Positions 8,509 through 16,580 of a stretch of DNA of 45,507 bases are shown here, piece after piece; the stretch's first letter is position 1; each line of letters starts with the position of its first letter. Under the pieces are notes generated by a model that was given only the letters and a program-made list of their open reading frames with translations, ran no database searches and was not told where the DNA came from. This DNA is from an uncultured bacterium (GTDB lineage: Bacteria > Verrucomicrobiota > Verrucomicrobiia > Verrucomicrobiales > V1-33), in assembly GCA_903936775.1 (NCBI GenBank), contig CAIZWU010000097.1, positions 1 through 45,507 of the forward strand. Reading direction: 5' to 3'. The position numbers were made by a program, and so were the translations under genes.

Positions 8509-9597
8509 ATGGCGAAGATTCTGGCGGCGATGTCGGGTGGGGTGGACAGCAGTGTGGCGGCAGCGCTGCTGCTGGAGCAGGGGCATGAAGTGGTGGCGGC
8601 CTACATGAAAAACTGGATCAACGAGGAAAACATCCTGGGGGATTGCCCTTGGCAGCAGGATATCGAGGATGCGCGGGCGGTTTCGGACAAGCTGGGGATC
8701 GAATTCCGGGTGGTGAATCTGATGACCGACTACCGTGAACGGGTGGTGAAATACCTGCTGGAGGGCTATCAAACCGGGATCACCCCGAATCCTGACGTGA
8801 TGTGCAACCGGGAGATCAAGTTCGGGGTCTTTCTCGATTATGCGTTGGAACACGGATTCAGCGCGGTGGCGACCGGCCACTATGCGCAGGTGACGCATCA
8901 CGCCGGCGGGCCGGGCCGGGTCTGGCGGGGGGCCGACCCCAACAAGGATCAAACCTATTTTCTGGCGCTGTTGCAGCAGCATCAGGCGCAGCGGGCGCTG
9001 TTTCCGATTGGCGGGCTCTTGAAACCGGAGGTGCGGCAGCGGGCCGAAGCGCTGGGGCTGGCGACGGCGGGGAAAAAGGACAGCCAGGGCATTTGTTTCA
9101 TCGGTCAGGTGAAAATGAGCGATTTCCTGCGGGCCTTTGTACCAGATGCGCCGGGACCGATCGTGACGCCGGAAGGGAAAAAGCTGGGTGAGCACCGGGG
9201 GCTGCATCTTTACACCCTGGGACAGCGCAAGGGGCTGGGGATTGCCTCGAATGTGTTCAAGGAGGCCTACGTGGTGGTGGAAAAGCGGATGGCGACCCGG
9301 GAACTGGTGCTGGCCTTTGACCAGCCGGAGACACCCCGGCTGTATGCGGCGCGGGCGGTGGTGGCGAGCCTGTCGTGGGTGAACCGGCCGGTCACGGAGG
9401 AATGCCGGCGGCAGGCCCAGCCGCGTTACCGGTGTCCGGGGCAGGATGCGGTGCTGACGCCGCTGGAGGAAGGAAAACTGGCGGTGGCGTTCGACGTGCC
9501 CCAGCGGGCTCTGGCGCCCGGGCAGATCTGCGCGTTTTACGACGGGGAGGAACTGCTGGGCGGTGGGATTTTTGAGCGGATTGATTATCAGGTCTGA
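8509..9597 (+). CDS. mnmA: tRNA-specific 2-thiouridylase MnmA
   Basis: 362 residues from the ATG at 8509 ([11 protein letters not shown]), which has an AAGGA element 3 bases upstream; the frame is open to 8407 but that extension is not conserved-looking. The PP-loop SGGVDSS is at 9-15. The two catalytic cysteines are present: Cys99 ([12 protein letters not shown]) and Cys196 (SQGICFIG). The motifs GHYAQV (near 123) and [11 protein letters not shown] (near 145) are also typical. The enzyme adds sulfur to U34 of tRNA-Lys, tRNA-Glu and tRNA-Gln using ATP and a persulfide relay. Length matches the family (about 365). No sulfur-relay gene is adjacent. Confidence 0.96.
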   Translation: MAKILAAMSGGVDSSVAAALLLEQGHEVVAAYMKNWINEENILGDCPWQQDIEDARAVSDKLGIEFRVVNLMTDYRERVVKYLLEGYQTGITPNPDVMCNREIKFGVFLDYALEHGFSAVATGHYAQVTHHAGGPGRVWRGADPNKDQTYFLALLQQHQAQRALFPIGGLLKPEVRQRAEALGLATAGKKDSQGICFIGQVKMSDFLRAFVPDAPGPIVTPEGKKLGEHRGLHLYTLGQRKGLGIASNVFKEAYVVVEKRMATRELVLAFDQPETPRLYAARAVVASLSWVNRPVTEECRRQAQPRYRCPGQDAVLTPLEEGKLAVAFDVPQRALAPGQICAFYDGEELLGGGIFERIDYQV

Positions 9598-9610
9598 ACC
9601 GGTAAGGTCC

Positions 9611-9632
9611 GGATGCATTCCGGGTTGCATCC
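9611..9632. other. Small hairpin between mnmA and the SLC13 gene
   Basis: Perfect 7-bp arms GGATGCA (9611-9617) and TGCATCC (9626-9632) with an 8-base loop lie 13 bases after the mnmA stop. A run of C rather than T follows, so this is not a standard intrinsic terminator. It could still separate the two transcripts or protect the mnmA 3' end. Confidence 0.3.
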
Positions 9633-9660
9633 CCCCCCTCTCCGCTGACTTTGCGCGCCA

Positions 9661-11523
9661 ATGTTGCCGCTTCTCGCCTTCACTGAATCGACCCAGCAAA
9701 TCGTCGCCACGATCATCGTGGTGCTGATGTTTGTGGCGTTCGTGCGGGAGCGGATTGCCCCGGAAATTGTGGCCTTGGGTGGCTTTGCGGCGATGGTGCT
9801 GGCGGGAATTCTGCCGGTGGAAAGCGCGATGAAAGCCTTCTCGAACGAGGCGGTGGTGATGATCGCTTCCATGCTGGTCATCTGTATTGCCTTGGAGCGT
9901 TCAGGGGTGGTGGCGTCTGCGGGGGCGTTTTACGAAAAAATCTCCGGCCGCAGCCAACGGACGGGGTTGTGGGTGTTGATGGCGGTCTGTGGGGTGATGT
10001 CCGCCTTTTTGAACAACACTTCCATCGTGATCATCTTCCTGCCGGTGGTGATGGCGGTGTGCCGGCGTCAGGGGGTGGCGCCTTCGAGGATGCTGATTCC
10101 GCTTTCCTTTGCCACGGTGGCGGGCGGAATGATTACCCTGATCGGGACCTCGACCAACATGGTGGTGGTGGGACAGGCACGGGATTACGGGCTGTCCTTC
10201 TCCATGTTCGAGATCAGTGGACTGGGTTTGGCGGTGTTTGGGGTGAGCCTGCTTTATTTAGGCATCCTCGGGCCGCGGCTGTTACCGGACCGGGTGGCTT
10301 TGTCCAATTTGCTGGAGGATGCCAAGTCCAAGGAATATCTGACCCGGGCGTTTGTCAGTGAGAACTCGCCCCTGATCGGAAAACTCTATGCCGAAACACC
10401 GTTGGCACGGTTGCGGGGAATCCGCCTGATCGATGTGATCCGCACGGGAGTGATGGTGGAGACCTCTTTCATGGAGTTGCGCCTGGAAGCGGGGGATCAA
10501 TTGGTGCTGAAAGGCCGCCTGGAGGACGTGATGACCATGCGCCAGACCCACGGCCTCGAATTGGTGCCGCGGGAATCCCTCGGCTTGGAAGGCGTGAAAA
10601 TGGAGCAGGCCGTGATGATGGAGGCGGTGCTGGGGCCAGGTTCCACGATCCTGCACAAGAGTTTGAAGCAGTTGAACTTCCGGCAACGTTATGGCGTCAT
10701 TATCGTAGCCGTGCACCGCATGGGGGTGAATCTGCGGGAGCGCTTCGAGGACATGCGGTTCATGATGGGGGACACCCTGCTGCTGGAGGGCCCGCCCGAG
10801 CAGATGTCGCAACTCTTCAAGGAGCGTGGTTTCATCAATCTGACGCGGCCCAAGGACACCCGGCCCCGGCGGGAAAAACGTTGGATTGCGCTCGGGATTT
10901 TGTTCGCGGTGTGCCTGCTCGGAGCTCTGGCGGAGACCGGGACGGACAAAGGAGGGACCATTCTGACCGATTGGGGGATGCCGGACTTGAATTTTGGGCT
11001 GATTGCCCTCACCGGGGCGCTGCTTTGCGTGCTGACCCGCTGTGTGGACACCTCGGAAATCTATGAAGCCATGGAGTGGCGCATCCTGCTGCTGATCATC
11101 GGCACGGTCGGGATCGGGGCCGGGATGGAAAAATGCGGGCTGGCCGGGCATCTGGCCCGGAGCATTGTGGAGGTTTTCAGTCAATTTGGCGACCTCGCGG
11201 TGCTTTCCGCCGTATATCTTATCGCGGTGATCCTTACCGAATTCCTGAGCAATGCTGCGGTGGCGGCCATCATTACGCCGATCGCGATGCAGACGGCCCT
11301 CAGCCTGCAGGTTGATCCCAAACCATTTGTCATCGCGGCCATGTTCGGCTCGACCCTCGCTTTTTCCACTCCCATCGGATATCAGACGAATCTGCTGGTT
11401 TACAACGCTGGGGGCTATAAGTTCACCGACTTCTGCCGCATCGGCATTCCCCTGACCCTGCTGCTCTGGCTGCTTTGCACTTTCCTCATCCCGGTCTTTT
11501 GGCCGCTGACCCGTCTCCCCTGA
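9661..11523 (+). CDS. SLC13/DASS-type anion permease with two TrkA-C (RCK_C) domains
   Basis: 620 residues. About five N-terminal hydrophobic segments (1-200) are followed by a cytoplasmic insert with two TrkA-C domains, at about 215-290 (SPLIGKLYAE ... GDQLVLKGRLEDV) and 315-395 (STILHKSLKQL ... GDTLLLEGPPEQM). A second membrane half follows (about 405-615). The conserved loops FLNNTSIVIIFLP, IGTSTNMVVVGQ, EFLSNAAVAAI and GYQTNLLVYNAGGY carry the SNT-type substrate/sodium motifs of the divalent-anion family. Members move sulfate, dicarboxylates or similar anions; the TrkA-C insert is common in sulfate/tungstate-like branches, but the substrate is not determined here. A dedA gene follows after 17 bases, suggesting co-transcription. 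Confidence 0.88.
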   Translation: MLPLLAFTESTQQIVATIIVVLMFVAFVRERIAPEIVALGGFAAMVLAGILPVESAMKAFSNEAVVMIASMLVICIALERSGVVASAGAFYEKISGRSQRTGLWVLMAVCGVMSAFLNNTSIVIIFLPVVMAVCRRQGVAPSRMLIPLSFATVAGGMITLIGTSTNMVVVGQARDYGLSFSMFEISGLGLAVFGVSLLYLGILGPRLLPDRVALSNLLEDAKSKEYLTRAFVSENSPLIGKLYAETPLARLRGIRLIDVIRTGVMVETSFMELRLEAGDQLVLKGRLEDVMTMRQTHGLELVPRESLGLEGVKMEQAVMMEAVLGPGSTILHKSLKQLNFRQRYGVIIVAVHRMGVNLRERFEDMRFMMGDTLLLEGPPEQMSQLFKERGFINLTRPKDTRPRREKRWIALGILFAVCLLGALAETGTDKGGTILTDWGMPDLNFGLIALTGALLCVLTRCVDTSEIYEAMEWRILLLIIGTVGIGAGMEKCGLAGHLARSIVEVFSQFGDLAVLSAVYLIAVILTEFLSNAAVAAIITPIAMQTALSLQVDPKPFVIAAMFGSTLAFSTPIGYQTNLLVYNAGGYKFTDFCRIGIPLTLLLWLLCTFLIPVFWPLTRLP

Positions 11524-11540
11524 CTTTTTACTCCCCCCGA

Positions 11541-12200
11541 ATGGATTTTCTCACTGAAGTCTGGCATGTCCTGACGAATATCAACGAGCACCTCGAACAC
11601 TGGGTCGGGCTCTACGGTACTCAGATCTACGTCATCCTCGCGGTGATCGTTTTTTGTGAGACCGGGCTGGTGGTAATGCCCTTTTTACCGGGGGATTCGC
11701 TGCTGTTCGCCGCGGGAGCGCTCACCGCGGGACATGGGGAAACCCTCAGTCTGACGGTGTTGTGCGTGATTCTGCCGCTGGCGGCCATTCTGGGTGACAA
11801 TCTGAATTATTGGATAGGCCGCGCGCTGGGGCCGAAAGTTTTCAGCCGGCCCCGGTCCACCATCTTCAATCCGAAAACCCTCAGTAAAACCCAGGCGTTT
11901 TACGACCGGCATGGCCGCAAAACCATCCTCTTGGCCCGTTTCATCCCGCTGATGCGCACTTTTGCCCCTTTTGTGGCTGGCGTAGGCCGCATGGATTACC
12001 TGCGCTTCCTCCTCTACAGCATCCTTGGAGCCTTCATTTGGGTCATCGTCTGCACCACTGCCGGTCACTTTTTTGGAAACATCCCGGTCGTGAAGGAAAA
12101 CTTCGAATTGGTGGTGGTCGGCATCGTGGTGGTCAGCATCCTGATGCCCCTGCTCGGCTGGTGGAAGGCCCGCCAAGGCGAGCGCGGGGAAAACCCGTGA
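11541..12200 (+). CDS. DedA family membrane protein
   Basis: 219 residues from the ATG at 11541 (MDFLTEVWHVL). Conserved elements are FCETGLVVMPFLPGDSLLF near residue 38, GDNLNYWIGRALGPK near 85 and LLARFIPLMRTFAPFVAGV near 130, which contains the FxRxxPxxR-type motif of the DedA/VTT superfamily. Family members are inner-membrane proteins; several recycle undecaprenyl phosphate or other lipids across the membrane and maintain proton motive force. The leader CTCCCCCCGA contains no Shine-Dalgarno sequence. It lies 17 bases after the SLC13 gene. Confidence 0.92.
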   Translation: MDFLTEVWHVLTNINEHLEHWVGLYGTQIYVILAVIVFCETGLVVMPFLPGDSLLFAAGALTAGHGETLSLTVLCVILPLAAILGDNLNYWIGRALGPKVFSRPRSTIFNPKTLSKTQAFYDRHGRKTILLARFIPLMRTFAPFVAGVGRMDYLRFLLYSILGAFIWVIVCTTAGHFFGNIPVVKENFELVVVGIVVVSILMPLLGWWKARQGERGENP

Positions 12201-12266
12201 TTCATGGCAGAGCACTTCCGGGAGGACCACTCTTGCCTGATTTTGGTTTTGGTCCCATTCTGAGTG

Positions 12267-14618
12267 ATGCCCTGCCTATTCATGCGAGTTTGCAGACTCA
12301 TGATTTTCATGGGGATGTCGATACAGGCCGTGGCGGGACCTGCGGAAGACGCCGCCCTGATAAAAGCCTGTGAGGGCGGGAACAAGGATTCTGCCGCAAA
12401 AGCGTTGGAGGATGGAGCCAATCCCAATGCCTCAGGGGGATGGCGGCAGGCTCCTGCGCTGCATCTCGCGCTGAGCCGGGGATATCCGGAGCTGGTGGAA
12501 CTGCTCCTGAAGGCCGGGGCGGATTGTAATTTAAAGGCCGGCGATGGCGCTACGGCACTTCATGCGGCGGCATCGGCATGGTATGGCAGTTACGCAGAAG
12601 AAGAGGAAAGGGTAGTTCTGAATTTGAACCGGATGCTCGAAAAAGGCCTGTCCCTGCAGGCCAGGGACCAGCAGGGCAGCGATGCTTTGAGCGTGGCTGC
12701 GGGAAATGGCCCGGCGCTGGTGAAAATTTTGTTGGAGAAGGGAGCCGTGGTTTCGGCGGGAGCTTTGGCAACTGCCTTCGAGGACGGCAACGGGCGGACG
12801 GTGGATCTGCTCATCGCCGCAGGGGCCGATCCGATGGCGGTGCTGGAGGATGGTTCCACGATGCTGCACGCGCTGGCCCGTGCGGGATTCAATGATGATT
12901 TCCGTGGGTTATACGAGCTGCTGAAGGCGAAGGGAGTTGATCTCGAAGCGCGCAATAAGGAGGGACGCACCGCTTTGCTGGAGGCGGCAGGAGTCGAAGC
13001 GCCCAGTGGGGTGGCGTGGTTTTTGAAACAGGGAGCGGATGGTAAAGTGGTCGATTCACAAGGACAGACTGCTTTGATGCTGATTTGCAGGAGAGAGGAC
13101 GAGTATTCCGAACTGTCCCCAGACCTGTTGGCGGACTTAATTCGCGCCGGGTGTGAATTGGGCGCGGTGGACCATGAGGGAAAGAGCGCCATGGCAATTT
13201 CGGAGCAACGCCCGGACTGGCGCAATGTTCTGACTTTGATGAAGGCCGGGGCTAACTGCAGGGATCCCCGCAGGCTGCTGGAAACTGCTTTGCTGGCCTG
13301 GCGGGTGCAGCCTGCGGACCCTGCGGTAATGCGGCATACCCTTGCTTTTTTGTTGCCGGCGGTTTCCGGCGGGGCGGAAGTCGTAGTGCAGGGGCGGCCT
13401 GTGGTGCAGGAAATGGTTTTTCTGGGAGATCCCTATCTGGTTTATCTCGCGCTCAAAAACGGGGCCGCCGTGGACGGAACCGATCCGGAGGGCCGGACGG
13501 CGTTGATGTGGGCCTCGGCCTTCCTTGCAGAGGAAATGAAGGAGATGTTGCTGAAAGCCGGGGCCGATCCGGCGCGACGGGATCAGTCAGGGAAGACGGC
13601 CGCGGATTGGGCGGGGCAGGCGTCGGCTTCGTGGACAAGGCCTGGAGTGGCTGCCGCGGGGCCGGTGGCAGTGGACGGGGAACGTGATGTGTTTGGAGCG
13701 ATCGCTTCAGGAAATGCGGAGCTGCTAAAGGCTCTTCTGACGGAAAATCGGGGGCGGGCCGGCGAGGTGAAGTTCGGCCTCACTGCGCTGCAATGGGCCG
13801 CCTTGCATGGGCAGGTGGCGGCTTCCGCGCTGCTGCTGGAATCGGGAGCCGGACGCATGGAGCCGGGCCGTGAAGGGAAATCGCCATGGGTCTTGGCGGT
13901 CCTGGCGAATCAGGCGGGGTGGTGCCGGTGGTTTTTGCAGGAAACGAAGGAAGGTGAACGGGCCGCCTTGGTGGGAGTGGCAGGTGAACGGGAGGACGGG
14001 GAACTGACGTTGGCGATGGCGGGTTTGTTGTTGGATTTTGGCTGGAAACCTTCGGCGCAGCAGGCTGATAAAATTTTGGAACGGAATCAAGATGGCTCCG
14101 ATTCCGGAAAAGTCCGGGAGCGGTTGGAGGAATTGGCAAAAGACTCCGCCCATCCAGCGGATCGGTCCCATGGAAAACCGTGGGATCCTTTTGCGCCGGA
14201 AAACGACCCCAGGCGGCCTTCCGCAGGAGCGACGGGTACCGCCGAAGAGGCGGAAAAGTTGTTGTGGAATGCCGTCATTCGCCAGGAAACCGGCGTGCTT
14301 CGGTTTTGCTTTGCGGGAGGGATGCGAGTAAAGCCCGGCAGCGGGTTGCTGCTCCGTGCGGCGTATTTGGGAAATGTGGAGGTTGCCCGCCTGCTGTTGG
14401 CGCATGGCGCAGATCTTCACGAGACCGATACCGAAGGCAACATGGCCGTGCATCAGGCCGCCAGTGAGGGGCGGAGGGACCTGATGGATCTGCTGATCCG
14501 GGAAGGCGCTTCCTTCACCACCAAAAACAAGGAGGGCCGCACCGCTTTGGATGTAGCCCGGGTAGCCGGCTACGTGGAGTGGGCGGACGAATGGGAGCGG
14601 AAGCCGGCCACGAAGTAA
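12267..14618 (+). CDS. Large exported ankyrin-repeat protein
   Basis: 783 residues from this ATG. A GTG at 12264 and an ATG at 12282 are alternative starts. The latter gives the neatest signal peptide, MRVCRLMIFMGMSIQAVAG with an AVA cleavage site. Nearly the whole mature protein is built of ankyrin units, many degenerate. Clear ones include APALHLALSRGYPELVELLL, GRTALLEAAG, GRTALMWASAFLAEEMKEML, GLTALQWAALHGQVAASALL, NVEVARLLLAHGADLHETD and GRTALDVARVAGYVEW at the C-terminus. A more polar stretch near residues 590-660 (SDSGKVRERLEELAKD ... PWDPFAPENDP) interrupts the array. No catalytic domain is visible, so a binding or scaffold role outside the cytoplasm is inferred. It starts 66 bases after dedA. 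Confidence 0.85.
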   Translation: MPCLFMRVCRLMIFMGMSIQAVAGPAEDAALIKACEGGNKDSAAKALEDGANPNASGGWRQAPALHLALSRGYPELVELLLKAGADCNLKAGDGATALHAAASAWYGSYAEEEERVVLNLNRMLEKGLSLQARDQQGSDALSVAAGNGPALVKILLEKGAVVSAGALATAFEDGNGRTVDLLIAAGADPMAVLEDGSTMLHALARAGFNDDFRGLYELLKAKGVDLEARNKEGRTALLEAAGVEAPSGVAWFLKQGADGKVVDSQGQTALMLICRREDEYSELSPDLLADLIRAGCELGAVDHEGKSAMAISEQRPDWRNVLTLMKAGANCRDPRRLLETALLAWRVQPADPAVMRHTLAFLLPAVSGGAEVVVQGRPVVQEMVFLGDPYLVYLALKNGAAVDGTDPEGRTALMWASAFLAEEMKEMLLKAGADPARRDQSGKTAADWAGQASASWTRPGVAAAGPVAVDGERDVFGAIASGNAELLKALLTENRGRAGEVKFGLTALQWAALHGQVAASALLLESGAGRMEPGREGKSPWVLAVLANQAGWCRWFLQETKEGERAALVGVAGEREDGELTLAMAGLLLDFGWKPSAQQADKILERNQDGSDSGKVRERLEELAKDSAHPADRSHGKPWDPFAPENDPRRPSAGATGTAEEAEKLLWNAVIRQETGVLRFCFAGGMRVKPGSGLLLRAAYLGNVEVARLLLAHGADLHETDTEGNMAVHQAASEGRRDLMDLLIREGASFTTKNKEGRTALDVARVAGYVEWADEWERKPATK

Positions 14619-14624
14619 AAGGAG

Positions 14625-15506
14625 CTAACGTTTGGTGGGGAAGACGGCGGTGACGATTTTGGCGAAACCTGGGTAGCTGCCATCCAGGCTGGCCGTCCAA
14701 GCCGCGCAAAGGGTGCCATGAGCATTCGCGACAAGATCGACGTGGGTATTCCAATGGCTGAGGCCAGGCAGATCGTGGTGTTCCGCCACCCCCGTCTCCG
14801 GGTCGAATCCGGTGAGGACGGTCGTCCAGGTGCGGGCTTCTTCCGGTCCCCTTTCCCGGACCCAGGCGACCCAGAACCGTTGATTGACCCAAACCGGCAG
14901 AGAAGCGGAGGGAAAATCGTAAATCTTGCCAACCTCCCTGAATCCAAGCTGTCTGCCCGGTGTGCTTCCTTGCCTCCGGCAGGTGCGGAGGATCATCTCA
15001 TCCGGTGTGGCGGACTCCGATGGATAAAGCATGGAAAGCACCGCAACGTAGTGGGGAGTGATCGTGTATTTTTCGACATTTTCCTCTCCGAGCGCATCGA
15101 AGGGCAAAGGCCGGGCCGCACCCGCTGCTTGATTTCCCTCCCGCAGGGCGAGGCGCCTTTTTCCCTCCGGAGTGGAAATCGTGATGACAGCGGCGGCGGT
15201 GTCAGGCTGATCCTGATGGGCAGGGCGATCGCCGGATTCTTCCGTGCTGTCCGCCAGTCCAAGGGCACGAAGGGCGGGAGGGGAGAGTTGGTGGCGTGGG
15301 ATCAGTTCCCGGCCGTCTTCGGCGATCACCATGCTCATCCAGTACCGGGTCCAGTTCTGCGCCTGATCCGCATAACTGAAAGTGATCCTGAAATTTCCCT
15401 GCGCGTCCGTTTGGATCCCGGGGTGCTTTTCACCGCGTGGGTCGCTATGCGCCTGCAGGGAGGAGGCCAGCAGGAGACAGGGCAGGAAACGGAACCGAAG
15501 ACGCAT
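14625..15506 (-). CDS. Exported protein of unknown function
   Basis: 293 residues from the ATG at 15506 (MRLRFRFLPCLLLASSLQAHS), a clear signal peptide; a longer frame to 15542 adds 12 unlikely residues. I do not recognise a family. Repeating segments such as FRITFSYADQAQNWTRYWMSM, QRFWVAWVRERG, TWTTVLTGFD and HGTLCAAWTASLDG resemble blades of BNR/sialidase-like propellers, where W-rich strands recur, but no Asp-box is obvious. It converges with the ankyrin gene, 6 bases between stop codons. It sits downstream of the inactive-looking esterase (54 bases), so the two may be co-transcribed. Confidence 0.7.
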   Translation of the reverse strand: MRLRFRFLPCLLLASSLQAHSDPRGEKHPGIQTDAQGNFRITFSYADQAQNWTRYWMSMVIAEDGRELIPRHQLSPPALRALGLADSTEESGDRPAHQDQPDTAAAVITISTPEGKRRLALREGNQAAGAARPLPFDALGEENVEKYTITPHYVAVLSMLYPSESATPDEMILRTCRRQGSTPGRQLGFREVGKIYDFPSASLPVWVNQRFWVAWVRERGPEEARTWTTVLTGFDPETGVAEHHDLPGLSHWNTHVDLVANAHGTLCAAWTASLDGSYPGFAKIVTAVFPTKR

Positions 15507-15560
15507 GCCGGAGATATTCCCCAAAGAAAGGTTTGGCGTCAATGTCCGGTCGCAGCGGCT

Positions 15561-16469
15561 TCAGTCATTCCGGTGGAACCGTCCGTCGCCCGCGAGGCGG
15601 GGCGTGCCGTCTTCGTCCGGGATGGGCTGAAGGAATTTCCGTTCCACGAGGAAGGCGTCCGCTTCGCTGATGGTGATTTCGTAGAAGCGTGGATTGACGT
15701 TGAAGTTGAAAAAGCCGTGGCCCTGGGTCTCGAAGGGCCGCAGTTTGCAGATGTTGCCGCGCCACCACATTTTGCGGCGGAAACGCTGGCTGTTTTCAAA
15801 TGGGACGACCCGGTCGGCGGTTCCGTGAAAGATGATGACGGGGGGCATCCGGCGGCGCAGGTGCTTCATCAGGTCCGCCCGGCGGGCCATTTTTTTGTCA
15901 GGAAACTTTGAGCGTCCGACCCCTTTTTTGGAGAAATCAAGAACCGGGCTGAAAAGGATCAGCGCGTCCGGGACGCAGGATTGGGCCAAATCATCTGCGG
16001 GATCATCAAAGTCCTTCAGTATGGCGGCAGCGAGCGCGGCGTGAGCGCCGGCTGCGGCCCCGCAGGCGGCGAGGCGGTCCGGCTGCACGTGGAGATCTTC
16101 CGCATGCCGGCGGGTCCAGCGGATGGCACTGCGGACGTCCTGCATGGCGTCTGCCGGGGTGGCGGCAGGGAATCGCGAGGTGACACGGTAGTCAAAGAGG
16201 ATCGGCTGCATGCCGCGATTGGCGAAATACAGGCAATGAGGAGCAAACTGGCTGACCAGGCCGGCGTCCCAGGTGCTGCTGAAGAAGAACAGGATGGCAG
16301 GCCGGCCTTCCGGGGGAGGCTCGCCTGGCACGGGGAAGACATAGGCTTCCATGTCGACTCCGTCCGCCTGCTTGTAAGCGTAGCAGGATGTATCCACCAG
16401 CAGGGTGCGATTCCGGTCCATCATGGACAGGGGGTCGACGGCGCGGGTCAGGGGAGGACGGGAAGGCAT
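15561..16469 (-). CDS. Alpha/beta-hydrolase-fold protein lacking the nucleophile serine (probable pseudoenzyme)
   Basis: 302 residues from the ATG at 16469. The sequence follows the BD-FAE/acetyl-esterase type: LFFFSSTWDAG where the oxyanion HGGGW motif is expected, YFANRGMQPILFDYRV, DAMQDVRSAIRWTRRHA, an elbow at ACGAAAGAHAAL, acid HGTADRVVP and histidine ETQGHGFF. In active relatives the elbow reads GGSAGGH. Here the serine is Ala (codon GCA at 16053-16055) and the oxyanion glycines are replaced by SST. Asp and His remain. The frame is intact and the rest well preserved, so it is probably expressed but not a serine esterase. No clear signal peptide is visible. A binding role or a different chemistry is possible. 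Confidence 0.8.
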   Translation of the reverse strand: MPSRPPLTRAVDPLSMMDRNRTLLVDTSCYAYKQADGVDMEAYVFPVPGEPPPEGRPAILFFFSSTWDAGLVSQFAPHCLYFANRGMQPILFDYRVTSRFPAATPADAMQDVRSAIRWTRRHAEDLHVQPDRLAACGAAAGAHAALAAAILKDFDDPADDLAQSCVPDALILFSPVLDFSKKGVGRSKFPDKKMARRADLMKHLRRRMPPVIIFHGTADRVVPFENSQRFRRKMWWRGNICKLRPFETQGHGFFNFNVNPRFYEITISEADAFLVERKFLQPIPDEDGTPRLAGDGRFHRND

Positions 16470-16580
16470 GGCGGGCAAAAGCGCAGAAACCGGCGAAAGC
16501 CGGGGGTGGGTTGGATAGGCGGGACGTTCCCGCCTGGCAACCGAATTTGCGTTGTCGTCCAGCAGTCCGAGGGCCCGTCG

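Noticed and set aside
8146..9699. Minus-strand open frame of 517 codons opposite mnmA
   Set aside because: His/Arg/Pro-rich translation with no motifs, whereas mnmA on the plus strand has all catalytic residues.
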